Shown here piece after piece: positions 49,305 to 57,121 of a stretch of DNA of 64,000 bases. This DNA comes from JAAYYY01 sp964579295 (GTDB taxonomy: Bacteria > Chloroflexota > Anaerolineae > Promineifilales > Promineifilaceae). The position numbers and the translations under genes were made by a program. Location: the NCBI GenBank assembly GCA_964579295.1, contig CAZOGK010000014.1, positions 16,954 through 80,953 on the forward strand, written 5' to 3'. Positions within the stretch are counted from its first letter, which is position 1. Each line of letters starts with the position of its first letter. The notes beneath the pieces are model-generated. The model saw nothing but the letters and a program-made list of their open reading frames with translations. It was not told the DNA's origin and did not search any database.

Positions 49305-51578
49305 CTATCTACCCAACCAGGGCAAGATAGCTCCCCACCAGTTGTAGTTCATGCTGAGGATCAGAACGGCCAGCACGGAGCCAATAAACAGGGAGACCAA
49401 TACGTACTCCTGCAGCTTGCCGGTCTGGATGGTGCGGAACTCGCGCGCCATACTGAGGAAGCCATCCTTGATCGCGTCGACGCCATCGCTGATCACCCGC
49501 TCCTCGAAGCGCTTCATATACTGGCCGAGCGTGTAAGCGCCGCGCGCGATCAGATGCAGCGTACCGTCAATCAGCCCCTTGTCAATCCACTGGTAGACAA
49601 AGGTCGCGGACAGCCATTCGACCGGCCGCACCAGGGCCGCCTGGTACAGCTCATCCCAGTACCATTTGTTGGAGAGGAAGCCCCAGGCGGCGCCCAGCGG
49701 CCGTTCCAGGACATCCGCGTCGTCCGCGCGCTCGCGTGGCTCGCGCCCGTAGATCCACCAGCCAAGCGCGAGGCCGCCGAGCGCCACGACCAGCGAGGTC
49801 AGCAGCGGCGCCCAGCTAAAGGGCAGCGTCGCTACTTCGTGCGCGTGCACGCCCAGCTCGTTAAGCCCGTGCAGCGTCTCCTCCACGGTCGCCCCCACGA
49901 AATGGTGGTAGAAATTGGTGAAGATGCCGTCCGTACCCAGGAAGTTGTCCGGTATACCCAGCCAGCCGAAGGTGATGGCGAAGAAGGCCAGGCCAAGCAA
50001 AGGCACGGTCATAAAGGCATTGCTCTCGTGCGCGTGTTCGGCCAGCGGTGTGCGCGCCCGCCCCAGAAAGGTGAGCGAGATCTGGCGCGCCGTGTAGAAA
50101 GCCGTTAGCAGAGCGGCAACAGCCAGGACGACGAAGATAATCATGGCCAGCGCGCTGCCCTGAGTGCCCTGGTACCAGGCGTCTGCCAGGATTTCGTCCT
50201 TCGACCAGAAGCCGGCCGTCACGAAGGGAAAGCCGGCAAGCGCCAGGCCGCCGACGACGAACGTCCAGAAGGTGATGGGCATCTTATGGCGCAGGCCACC
50301 CATATTGCGCATGTCCTGCGGGTCGGTATGGTGATCGTGGGCCACCTCGGCGCCCACTTCCATGCCATGAATAATTGAGCCCGAGCCCAGGAAGAGCAGC
50401 GCCTTGAAGAAGGCGTGGGTGATGAGATGAAAAGCGGCGGCCACATAGGCGCCGATACCCACCGCAGCCACCATATAGCCCAGCTGCGAAATCGTGGAGT
50501 AAGCCAGCACGCGCTTGACATCGTACTGGGTCATGGCAATCGTCGCCGCCATGAGCGCCGTGAAGGCGCCGATGCCGCCAATCACCAGACCGACAGCAGG
50601 CTGCTCGGCCATGGCCGTGGCGACGAGCGGGAAGATGCGGATGAGCATGTAGACGCCGGCCGAGACCATCGCGGCCGCATGGATGACGGCGCTGACGGGG
50701 GTGGGGCCTTCCATCGCGTCGGGCAGCCATGTGTGCAGCGGCCATTGGGCGCTCTTACCCACCGTACCGGTGAAGAGCAGCAGGGACATCACTGCCAACC
50801 CGCCGAAGCCCACGGCCTCGGCGGCCGTCACCAGGCTCTCTGCCGCAAAGGCCTCGTGGAAATTGAGTGTGCCAAAGACGCGGTAGAAATAGACGATGCC
50901 CAGTAGCATGAACACGTCGGCCACGCGCGTGGTCATGAACGCCTTGATCGCAGCGCGGCGCGGCGGTATGGCTTTGGGGTCGTCATACTCGCGCGCATAC
51001 CAGAAGCCAATCAGCAGGTATGAGCAGAGCCCCATGATTTCCCAGCCGGCAAAGAGCAGCAGCAAATTGTCGGAGACAGTGAGCAGCAGCATAGCGCCGC
51101 CGAAGAGGCTCATCAGGGCAAAGAAGCGACCAAAAAGCGGTTCAACCCCACCGTGGTTTGGCTCGCCCCGCGCCGCATGATCGCCCAGCCCCAGCCCCCA
51201 GCGGTGGTAGCCGACGCTGTAGACAAGAATCATCGTCGTGGCAAACGGCACCATGAACAGCATAACCACCGTCAGCGGGTCTACCGCCACACCCATACGC
51301 AGCCACTGCGCTGCGTCGCGCGTAAACGGCAGCCAAAGCACCGAATCGGCAATGACCAGCGGCTGCTCTAGCAAATGCTCGAAATGGTCGCGCACTCCAT
51401 TGATGAAAATGGTCAGCGCAATCGTCCACCCCAGCACAAGAGAAGCGATCATCCCCGCCCAGGAAATCATCCAGCTTAACGTCTTGTTGCGGTTAAAGAC
51501 GAGCGTGATCAGGAAGAAGGCAGCCAACGGCCCGGCGGGTACGAGCCATGTCATGATTCTCAGGGTTTCTTCCGACAT
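49305..51578 (-). CDS. nuoL: NADH-quinone oxidoreductase subunit L with extended lateral-helix region
   Basis: A 757-residue NuoL; E. coli NuoL has 613 residues. Antiporter motifs are present: LFAGWEIMGLCSYLLIGFWY, GKSAQWPLHTWLPDAMEGPT, PVSAVIHAAAMVSAGVYMLI and the YSTISQLGYM helix. The C-terminal part, from the DELY motif to the conserved QTG near 718, contains LIDGTLHLIARGAYTLGQYM, then KRFEERVISDGVDAIKDGFL and SMAREFRTI (669-717). From memory of other NuoL sequences this stretch is about 25 residues longer than usual, in the amphipathic helix that runs along the membrane arm. A longer helix would be needed to span an extra NuoM. An 85-base gap separates it from nuoK. Confidence 0.93.
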   Translation of the reverse strand: MSEETLRIMTWLVPAGPLAAFFLITLVFNRNKTLSWMISWAGMIASLVLGWTIALTIFINGVRDHFEHLLEQPLVIADSVLWLPFTRDAAQWLRMGVAVDPLTVVMLFMVPFATTMILVYSVGYHRWGLGLGDHAARGEPNHGGVEPLFGRFFALMSLFGGAMLLLTVSDNLLLLFAGWEIMGLCSYLLIGFWYAREYDDPKAIPPRRAAIKAFMTTRVADVFMLLGIVYFYRVFGTLNFHEAFAAESLVTAAEAVGFGGLAVMSLLLFTGTVGKSAQWPLHTWLPDAMEGPTPVSAVIHAAAMVSAGVYMLIRIFPLVATAMAEQPAVGLVIGGIGAFTALMAATIAMTQYDVKRVLAYSTISQLGYMVAAVGIGAYVAAAFHLITHAFFKALLFLGSGSIIHGMEVGAEVAHDHHTDPQDMRNMGGLRHKMPITFWTFVVGGLALAGFPFVTAGFWSKDEILADAWYQGTQGSALAMIIFVVLAVAALLTAFYTARQISLTFLGRARTPLAEHAHESNAFMTVPLLGLAFFAITFGWLGIPDNFLGTDGIFTNFYHHFVGATVEETLHGLNELGVHAHEVATLPFSWAPLLTSLVVALGGLALGWWIYGREPRERADDADVLERPLGAAWGFLSNKWYWDELYQAALVRPVEWLSATFVYQWIDKGLIDGTLHLIARGAYTLGQYMKRFEERVISDGVDAIKDGFLSMAREFRTIQTGKLQEYVLVSLFIGSVLAVLILSMNYNWWGAILPWLGR

Positions 51579-51663
51579 AGGTTGTCCTGTTTCCGTCAGT
51601 TTGAAGTTTGAAGCTCAAAGTTAGAACGGATAATGGTTCTGGCTCTCAGCTTTCTGCCTTCAA
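51579..51663. other. Short AT-richer spacer between nuoK and nuoL
   Basis: It contains TTTGAAGTTTGAAGCTCAAA, with an inner TTTGA/TCAAA dyad and a direct repeat of GTTTGAA. Its base composition is less GC-rich than both neighbours. No gene or promoter is evident. Confidence 0.5.
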
Positions 51664-51972
51664 CTAATATCTCAGCGAATCCAGTTCGTCCGCGATAACC
51701 GAATCCCGGTCGCGGTAGACACTAATGACCAGGGCGAGACCAACGGCGGCTTCAGCCGCGGCCAGCGCCAACACAAAGACAGCCCAGGCCAGGCCCACTG
51801 GCCGGTCCGGCGTCTGGTAACGCCAAAAGGCGATCAGATTGATGTTAACCGCGTTGAGCATCAGCTCTACGGCCATGAGAATGGCCACGGCGTTGCGACG
51901 CGCCACGACGCCATAAAGGCCCATCGCGAACAGGATCGCGGCGACAATAAGGTACCAGGAAAGGGGAACCAT
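51664..51972 (-). CDS. nuoK: NADH-quinone oxidoreductase subunit K
   Basis: A 102-residue three-helix protein. WYLIVAAILFAMGLYGVVAR, AVAILMAVELMLNAVNINLI and ALAAAEAAVGLALVISVYRD contain the conserved membrane Glu residues (the GVE-type Glu in VELMLN and the second in AAAEAAVG) that belong to the proton path. It lies six bases after nuoJ. Confidence 0.95.
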   Translation of the reverse strand: MVPLSWYLIVAAILFAMGLYGVVARRNAVAILMAVELMLNAVNINLIAFWRYQTPDRPVGLAWAVFVLALAAAEAAVGLALVISVYRDRDSVIADELDSLRY

Positions 51973-51978
51973 AGGCGT

Positions 51979-52527
51979 TTACTCTCTGTCTTCGGGCAGA
52001 CGCTCAGGCCAGGCAACGACAATGGCGCCGATCAGCGCCGCCAGGAGCAAGACGGAGACGACCTCGAGCGGCAGGACGTACTGGTTCACGTCGACAAGCG
52101 CATGGCCTAGCTGTACCACGCTGCCGTCAATCATCGCGCCGGGCACCGCGGGGCGCAGACCGCCGGTAGCCGCAGTCGGCTCCAGCGGCCAGCGGCGCAG
52201 AATGACGAAGAGCGTCACCGCCAGGAAGAGCAGCGAAGCGAAGCCGCCAAAAATCCACTGGTTGTTAAACGGCAGCTCAGTCGTCTGCATCAAGCGCCGC
52301 GTCATCATAATGGCAAAGATGATGAGGATAGAGATGGCCCCGATGTAGATGAGTAGCTGGGCAGCCGCCAGAAAACCGGCTTCGAGCGTAACATATAAGC
52401 CAGCTACGCCCAGAAACGACGCCATCAGCGCCAGCGCCGCGTGAAACAGGTTGCGACCCGTCACCACGATCCAGGCCATGATCAGGGTGAAGGCGCTGAT
52501 GATGATAAAGATGATCTGTTCAGCCAT
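51979..52527 (-). CDS. nuoJ: NADH-quinone oxidoreductase subunit J
   Basis: A 182-residue protein from ATG 52527. It has five helices with the NuoJ pattern: FIIISAFTLIMAWIVVTGRN, then LALMASFLGVAGLYVTLEAG, LLIYIGAISILIIFAIMMTR (with the conserved YxGAIxxLxxF), and later VLLLAALIGAIVVAWPERLP. The frame is open 15 codons upstream, but the family start is MAEQ. Between it and nuoH lies a gap of 143 bases with a compound hairpin and no nuoI. Confidence 0.93.
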   Translation of the reverse strand: MAEQIIFIIISAFTLIMAWIVVTGRNLFHAALALMASFLGVAGLYVTLEAGFLAAAQLLIYIGAISILIIFAIMMTRRLMQTTELPFNNQWIFGGFASLLFLAVTLFVILRRWPLEPTAATGGLRPAVPGAMIDGSVVQLGHALVDVNQYVLPLEVVSVLLLAALIGAIVVAWPERLPEDRE

Positions 52528-52574
52528 CGTTCTCCACTTCCGATAACGGGAAATCGGCACAGCCTGAACCATGA

Positions 52575-52607
52575 GGGGCCACGGCGCGCTGGCGCCGGCC
52601 TGGCCCC
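52575..52607. other. Compound hairpin in the nuoH-nuoJ spacer
   Basis: GGGGCCA (52575-52581) pairs with TGGCCCC (52601-52607). Nested inside, GGCGC (52583-52587) pairs with GCGCC (52592-52596). It lies where nuoI is commonly found. It may be an mRNA processing or attenuation element; no T-tract follows. Confidence 0.45.
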
Positions 52608-52670
52608 AATCGGCATTAGCGCCGCCTCAGGTACGGCACACCAGGTTGTGTGGGCCGGTTGTCCCGCCTT

Positions 52671-53924
52671 TTAATGTACAGTCTCGGGCACGAGTTCGCC
52701 GGGTTCCGCCGTCTCATAGAGCCGCGCTGCTTCAAATGCCGCACGCTCGCGGCGTGCGCGCCAGCGCAGCAGCTCCAGAGCGCCGAAACCGATGATCAGG
52801 TTGGTGACAAGGTGGACCGCCGCGTGGAAATAGGGGCCGCTGGTCGCGACGAACGGCAGCTTCTGGACAACGGCAACTGCCAGCACTAACACCAGCGAGA
52901 GCGGCACGAGAAATTTCCAGTTCAGGTCAAGCATCTGGTCGATACGGACACGAGGCAATGTGCCGCGTACCCAGATAAAGACGAAATAAACGGCAAACAT
53001 CTTGACGAAGAAGGCGATAAGGCCGATGAGCCGGCCCACTACCTCCAGCCGCTCCAGGCCGAAAAAGCGCCAGCCTCCGAGGTAGACAGTGGCGAAAAGA
53101 GCGGACATGAACAGCGTGCCGATAAACTCGGCCAGGAAGAACATGCCGAACTTCATTCCACCATATTCCACATGGAAACCGGCCACGATCTCCGATTCGG
53201 CTTCCAGCAGGTCGAACGGCGTACGGCCCGTCTCGGCCAACGCAGAAATGAAGAAGATAATGGCCGAAAGCGGAATCACGAACAGATAGGGCACCACCTG
53301 CGCCATGACAAGGCCCTGCATCTGCATGGTGCTCGCCAGCAGAATCGGCGCAATCAGGGCCAGCACCATGGGCACCTCGTAGCTGACCAGCTGCGCTACC
53401 GAGCGGAAAGCGCCGAGCAGAGCGTATTTATTGTTAGAGCCCCAGCCGGCCAGAAGCAGGGTAACGACCGAAGCAGAGCTGATAGCCAGGATGTAAAAGA
53501 GGCCAATATTGAGATCGACGCCGATAAGGCCGTCGGCGAAGGGCAGCACAGCCCACATCAACAGCGCCGTCATAACCGTGAGAATCGGCGCCAGATTATA
53601 AGCCAGCAGGTCCGCGCCGGCCGGAGTCAGCGCCTCTTTGGTCAGTAGCTTGAGGACGTCGGCCACAGTCTGCAGTACGCCGAAGCGGCCGCCGACGCGG
53701 TTGGGGCCGACCCGGTCCTGGATGCGCGCGATGACCTTCCGTTCCAGCCAGATCAGGAAGAGCACGATTAGCAGCAAAAAGGTCGATACTGTCAGGATGC
53801 CGATCACGTCGAGAATCAGCTCGATTGTTCCCGGCGCCATCGAGTCTGCCCACACAGCGCGCAGATAGTCGAACAAGGTAAGCTGCACCAGGCTGCGCAG
53901 GAAGTCCAGAAGGTTAAAGCTCAT
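52671..53924 (-). CDS. nuoH: NADH-quinone oxidoreductase subunit H
   Basis: A 417-residue NuoH with about eight helices. LERKVIARIQDRVGPNRVGG, LQTVADVLKLLTKEALTPAG, GWGSNNKYALLGAFRSVAQL, VSYEVPMVLALIAP and TPFDLLEAESEIVAGFHVEY with the quinone-channel acidic residues are diagnostic. RGTLPRVRIDQMLDLNWKFL follows near the end. It joins the quinone chamber to the membrane arm. It lies 30 bases after nuoA; the hydrophilic genes B, C, D and I usually found between them are missing here. Confidence 0.96.
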   Translation of the reverse strand: MSFNLLDFLRSLVQLTLFDYLRAVWADSMAPGTIELILDVIGILTVSTFLLLIVLFLIWLERKVIARIQDRVGPNRVGGRFGVLQTVADVLKLLTKEALTPAGADLLAYNLAPILTVMTALLMWAVLPFADGLIGVDLNIGLFYILAISSASVVTLLLAGWGSNNKYALLGAFRSVAQLVSYEVPMVLALIAPILLASTMQMQGLVMAQVVPYLFVIPLSAIIFFISALAETGRTPFDLLEAESEIVAGFHVEYGGMKFGMFFLAEFIGTLFMSALFATVYLGGWRFFGLERLEVVGRLIGLIAFFVKMFAVYFVFIWVRGTLPRVRIDQMLDLNWKFLVPLSLVLVLAVAVVQKLPFVATSGPYFHAAVHLVTNLIIGFGALELLRWRARRERAAFEAARLYETAEPGELVPETVH

Positions 53925-53954
53925 GCGTGGTACTCCGTCTGGTTCTGGTGGGGG

Positions 53955-54311
53955 TTACGTCCACTCCAGGGCTCCTCTAGCCCAGGCGTAGATGAGACCA
54001 TCGGCGAGCAGCACAATAAAGAGGATGGTGGCTCCAACCGCGAACCAGCCGATCTGATTAAAGGCGGCCGCTATGGGGAAGAGGAAAACGGCCTCCACGT
54101 CAAAGACGACAAAGACGAGGGCGTAGATATAGTACTGGACCTTAAACTGGATCCAGGTATCGCCGACCGTCTCAATCCCACACTCGTAAGTCTGGTTCTT
54201 AAGGGGATTTGGCTTTCTCGGCCCCAGCAGCCAGTTAATGACCACTGGCGCCAGCGGAAAGATGGGCGATAGGACGAAAAAGATGCCAATGAATTGCCAG
54301 TCAGTCAGCAC
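53955..54311 (-). CDS. nuoA: NADH-quinone oxidoreductase subunit A
   Basis: A 118-residue three-helix protein. RKPNPLKNQTYECGIETVGD contains the conserved YECG motif, followed by FKVQYYIYALVFVVFDVEAV and FLFPIAAAF, the second conserved block with the FDVE acidic pair. It begins with GTG behind AAGGAG. It is the first gene of the cluster, so the promoter near 54351-54378 likely drives A-H-J-K-L-M-M-N. Confidence 0.95.
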   Translation of the reverse strand: MLTDWQFIGIFFVLSPIFPLAPVVINWLLGPRKPNPLKNQTYECGIETVGDTWIQFKVQYYIYALVFVVFDVEAVFLFPIAAAFNQIGWFAVGATILFIVLLADGLIYAWARGALEWT

Positions 54312-54350
54312 GCAACCAACTCCTTAGAGGAACTCGCCAGCTTCATCTGG

Positions 54351-54378
54351 TTTATAACACATGCCAAAAACGGCGCAA
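54351..54378 (-). promoter_or_regulatory. Extended -10 promoter of the nuo cluster
   Basis: On the minus strand TGT plus TATAAA (54359 to 54351) forms an extended -10. A weak -35 (TTGCGC, 54378 to 54373) stands 16 bases upstream. The transcript would start near 54344, about 33 bases before the nuoA GTG. It faces away from the response-regulator promoter. Confidence 0.5.
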
Positions 54379-54450
54379 AGCACCCCAGGGATTGGATTCT
54401 AGCAAAATCGAGGGCGCAGGCAACCGGACGCCGCCGCGCCGGGCTGGCTG

Positions 54451-54478
54451 TTGGCGGCCTGCATCGCTCTGTTACAAT
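54451..54478 (+). promoter_or_regulatory. Promoter of the response-regulator gene and perhaps the glucose-catabolism run
   Basis: TTGGCG (54451-54456), 16 bases, TACAAT (54473-54478, five of six bases). The predicted start near 54485 lies after the GTG at 54481, which argues against that codon as the start of translation. Confidence 0.55.
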
Positions 54479-54498
54479 AGGTGTCAGACTATCCGCAT

Positions 54499-55239
54499 AT
54501 GGGAACCTCCGAGCCGACTATGCCATACTCGCCAACTCTGCAACAGCGTATTCTTGCCGTGGACGATGACCCTCAAGCGCTTTCAGCTCTGCGCCATATG
54601 TTGGAGCTGGATGGCTATCGGGTCTCCCTTGCCAGCTCAGGCGAGGAGGCGCTGGCGCTCGTCGAGCGCTTTGGAGCGCCCCATCTCGCCCTCGTCGATT
54701 ACAACATGCCGCCAGGCATGGACGGCTTTGCCTTTGCCCGCGCCTTACGTACCTACGGCGACATCCCCATCATTATGTTAACAGCGCTGGACGACGCCGA
54801 GAAGATAGTGAGTAGCCTGGAGGAGTTTGCCGACGATTACATCGTCAAGCCGTACAACCCGCTGGAGCTAAGCGCGCGCGTCAGGCGGGCCTTAGACCGC
54901 GTCGCCGACTTTGCGTTCACCCTGGACCAGAAAGAAACAGTAGACGAGCACCTGATCATTGACTTTGCGGAACGGCGGGCCATTGTCGCCGGCGAGCCAG
55001 TATCCCTGACCCCGCTGGAGGCGAAGATACTCTACCTGCTCATCCGCAATGCCGGCCGGGTGGTGACCACGCAGCTACTGCTGCAGCGCCTCTGGCCCGG
55101 CGAAGATGCGCCGGAGGACCGGTTGCACGTCCACATTCACCGTCTACGGCGCAAGATTGAGCCCGACGCCAATGAGCCGCAATACGTCATGTCGGAATGG
55201 GGCCAGGGCTACCGTTTCATGCGCCGTGAGCGGCGCTGA
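54499..55239 (+). CDS. OmpR/PhoB-type response regulator
   Basis: About 246 residues if read from ATG 54499; ATG 54520 is also possible. The receiver begins RILAVDDDPQALSALRHMLE, has the phospho-acceptor Asp in LALVDYNMPPGMDGF and the conserved Lys in DYIVKPYNPLELSARV. The winged-helix DNA-binding domain follows: VSLTPLEAKILYLLIRNAGR, VVTTQLLLQRLWPG, VHIHRLRRKIEPD and GQGYRFMR. It should bind DNA as a dimer when phosphorylated. No histidine kinase gene is adjacent. It heads the same-strand run glk-pgl-tal/pgi-gnd-zwf with a 29-base gap to glk, so it may control those genes or the divergent nuo promoter. Confidence 0.88.
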   Translation: MGTSEPTMPYSPTLQQRILAVDDDPQALSALRHMLELDGYRVSLASSGEEALALVERFGAPHLALVDYNMPPGMDGFAFARALRTYGDIPIIMLTALDDAEKIVSSLEEFADDYIVKPYNPLELSARVRRALDRVADFAFTLDQKETVDEHLIIDFAERRAIVAGEPVSLTPLEAKILYLLIRNAGRVVTTQLLLQRLWPGEDAPEDRLHVHIHRLRRKIEPDANEPQYVMSEWGQGYRFMRRERR

Positions 55240-55268
55240 CCTTTGGCGAGCGAGCCGGGAGACAGACT

Positions 55269-56276
55269 ATGCTACTTGCTGGCGATATCGGCGGAACAAA
55301 GACGGTCCTAGCCCTCTTTGCCGCGGAGACCGGCCCCCACCGTCCTCTGCTTAAGGAGGTGTTTGCCAGCAAAGATTATTCTTCGCTGGAAGCCATTATC
55401 GCCAGCTATCTGCAGGGCAAAGAGGCAACGGTCAGCCACGCCGTGTTTGGCGTGGCCGGCCCCGTCGTGCGCGACCGCGCGGCTATAACCAACCTGCCCT
55501 GGGTGCTGGACGAACGGCAATTAGAGCAGGCCTTCTCCTTCGAGCGGGCGCACCTGCTCAATGACCTGCAGGCGGTAGCCACGGCCATACCCATCCTTGA
55601 AGAGGAGGATGTGGTGACGCTGCACACGGGCCAGGCGGAGCCCGGCGGCACAATTGGCGTCATCGCGCCGGGCACGGGGTTGGGTCAAGCGTACCTGGTC
55701 TGGCAGGGCGAGCGCTACCGGGCCTATCCTTCTGAAGGAGGCCATGCCGATTTCGCGCCGGATGGCGCGCTACAGGTCGAGCTCCTCAGCTATCTACTGA
55801 CCCATTACGAGCACGTCAGCTATGAGCGTGTCTGTTCGGGCATCGGCATTCCCAATCTCTATGCCTTCTTGCAGCAATCGGGTCGCTATCTGGAGCCGGA
55901 GTGGCTGCGCGAACAGGTAGCCAACGCCGGCGATCCCACGCCGATTATTGTGAGCGCGGCGCAGCAGGGGCAGGCCGCGATTGCCAGCGCCACGCTAGAG
56001 CTGTTTGTCAACATCCTGGCACGCGAGGCCGGCAATCTGGCGCTGAAACTCCTGGCGACCGGGGGGATCTACTTCGGGGGCGGCATTCCGCCGCGCATTC
56101 TGGACCAGCTGAAAGCGCCTTCCTTTCTCGTCGAATTCCAGGATAAAGGTCGCTTCCGGCCTCTGCTTGAGCAGCTACCGCTGCGGGTCATCACTAACGA
56201 CGAAGCCGCGCTGATTGGCGCCGCGCAGGATGGCTTCTTGCTACAGCAAGGCCACGGGCCGCCAAAGAGCGCTTAA
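55269..56276 (+). CDS. glk: Glucokinase (Glk family)
   Basis: A 335-residue ASKHA kinase of the bacterial Glk (not ROK) family. Phosphate-1 motif MLLAGDIGGTKTVLALF, GVAGPVVRDRAAITNLPW, catalytic-region LLNDLQAVATAI, phosphate-2 region IGVIAPGTGLGQAYL, and the family motif YPSEGGHADFAP are all present. It converts glucose to glucose 6-phosphate with ATP, feeding the Zwf-Pgl-Gnd route encoded downstream. It lacks the ROK zinc-finger motif CxCGxxGCxE. A 41-base gap separates it from pgl. Confidence 0.93.
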   Translation: MLLAGDIGGTKTVLALFAAETGPHRPLLKEVFASKDYSSLEAIIASYLQGKEATVSHAVFGVAGPVVRDRAAITNLPWVLDERQLEQAFSFERAHLLNDLQAVATAIPILEEEDVVTLHTGQAEPGGTIGVIAPGTGLGQAYLVWQGERYRAYPSEGGHADFAPDGALQVELLSYLLTHYEHVSYERVCSGIGIPNLYAFLQQSGRYLEPEWLREQVANAGDPTPIIVSAAQQGQAAIASATLELFVNILAREAGNLALKLLATGGIYFGGGIPPRILDQLKAPSFLVEFQDKGRFRPLLEQLPLRVITNDEAALIGAAQDGFLLQQGHGPPKSA

Positions 56277-56317
56277 CTGCCTTTCTCCAGACAGGAAGGA
56301 AGGCTTACCACGGAGCC

Positions 56318-57079
56318 GTGAACGAGCGTAACGTGAGCGTGCATATCTTTGACGAGGCGGCAGTCATGTTCGGCCACGCCGCCGCGCTGCTGGCTGAGCG
56401 GGCAGCCGCCGCGACGGCAGCCCGCGGCCGCTTCCTTCTCGCCGTTTCCGGCGGCAGCACACCGCTGCCCCTCTTCCGCCTGCTGGCCGGGGCCCCCTAT
56501 CGCCAGGAGCTGCCCTGGTCCCGGACGCACATCTTTTGGGCTGACGAACGGCTCGTCCCGCCCGACGACGAGGGCAGTAACTACGGGCAGGCCTGGTCGG
56601 TGTGGCTGCAGCACGTCCCCATTCCCGAGCAGCAGATCCATCGCGTAGATGGAGCCCTGGAACCAGCTGCAGCGGCGTCTGACTATGCGAATCAGTTGCG
56701 GACCCTCGCCGAGCCGGCGCACACCTTCGCCTGGCCACGCTTTGACCTCGTGCTCCTCGGTCTGGGCGCCGACGGCCACACGGCCAGCCTCTTCCCCACT
56801 TCCGCCGCCCCCGCCGCGGATGTACCTGTTGTGCCCGTCTGGGCGGAATACGGCGACCGGCCGGCAGCGCGCGTCACCCTCACGCCGCCCGTATTCAATA
56901 GCGCGCGCCATATCCTCTTCCTCGTCCGGGGTAAGGACAAAGCGCCGGCTGTGGCCCAGGCAATCGCGCGCGAAGGAGACCCCGCCCGCCTGCCAGCCCT
57001 ACGCATCTGGCCCGACCAGGGCGAGATGACCTGGTTCCTCGACCGCGACGCCGCACAGATGCTGCCGGACCGGGCGTAG
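56318..57079 (+). CDS. pgl: 6-phosphogluconolactonase
   Basis: A 253-residue protein of the NagB/RpiA-like DevB/SOL Pgl family. LLAVSGGSTPLPLFRLLAG, HIFWADERLVPPDDEGSNYG, LVLLGLGADGHTASLFPTS and RHILFLVRGKDKAPAVAQAI are diagnostic. The start is GTG 56318, with a GGAAGGA site 18 bases away and a closer CGGAG. It hydrolyses 6-phosphoglucono-lactone made by Zwf, two genes after it in the same run. Confidence 0.92.
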   Translation: MNERNVSVHIFDEAAVMFGHAAALLAERAAAATAARGRFLLAVSGGSTPLPLFRLLAGAPYRQELPWSRTHIFWADERLVPPDDEGSNYGQAWSVWLQHVPIPEQQIHRVDGALEPAAAASDYANQLRTLAEPAHTFAWPRFDLVLLGLGADGHTASLFPTSAAPAADVPVVPVWAEYGDRPAARVTLTPPVFNSARHILFLVRGKDKAPAVAQAIAREGDPARLPALRIWPDQGEMTWFLDRDAAQMLPDRA

Positions 57080-57121
57080 GCCGGCGGTGACAGCCGGCGC
57101 TAGACGAATAAGGAGATTCCT

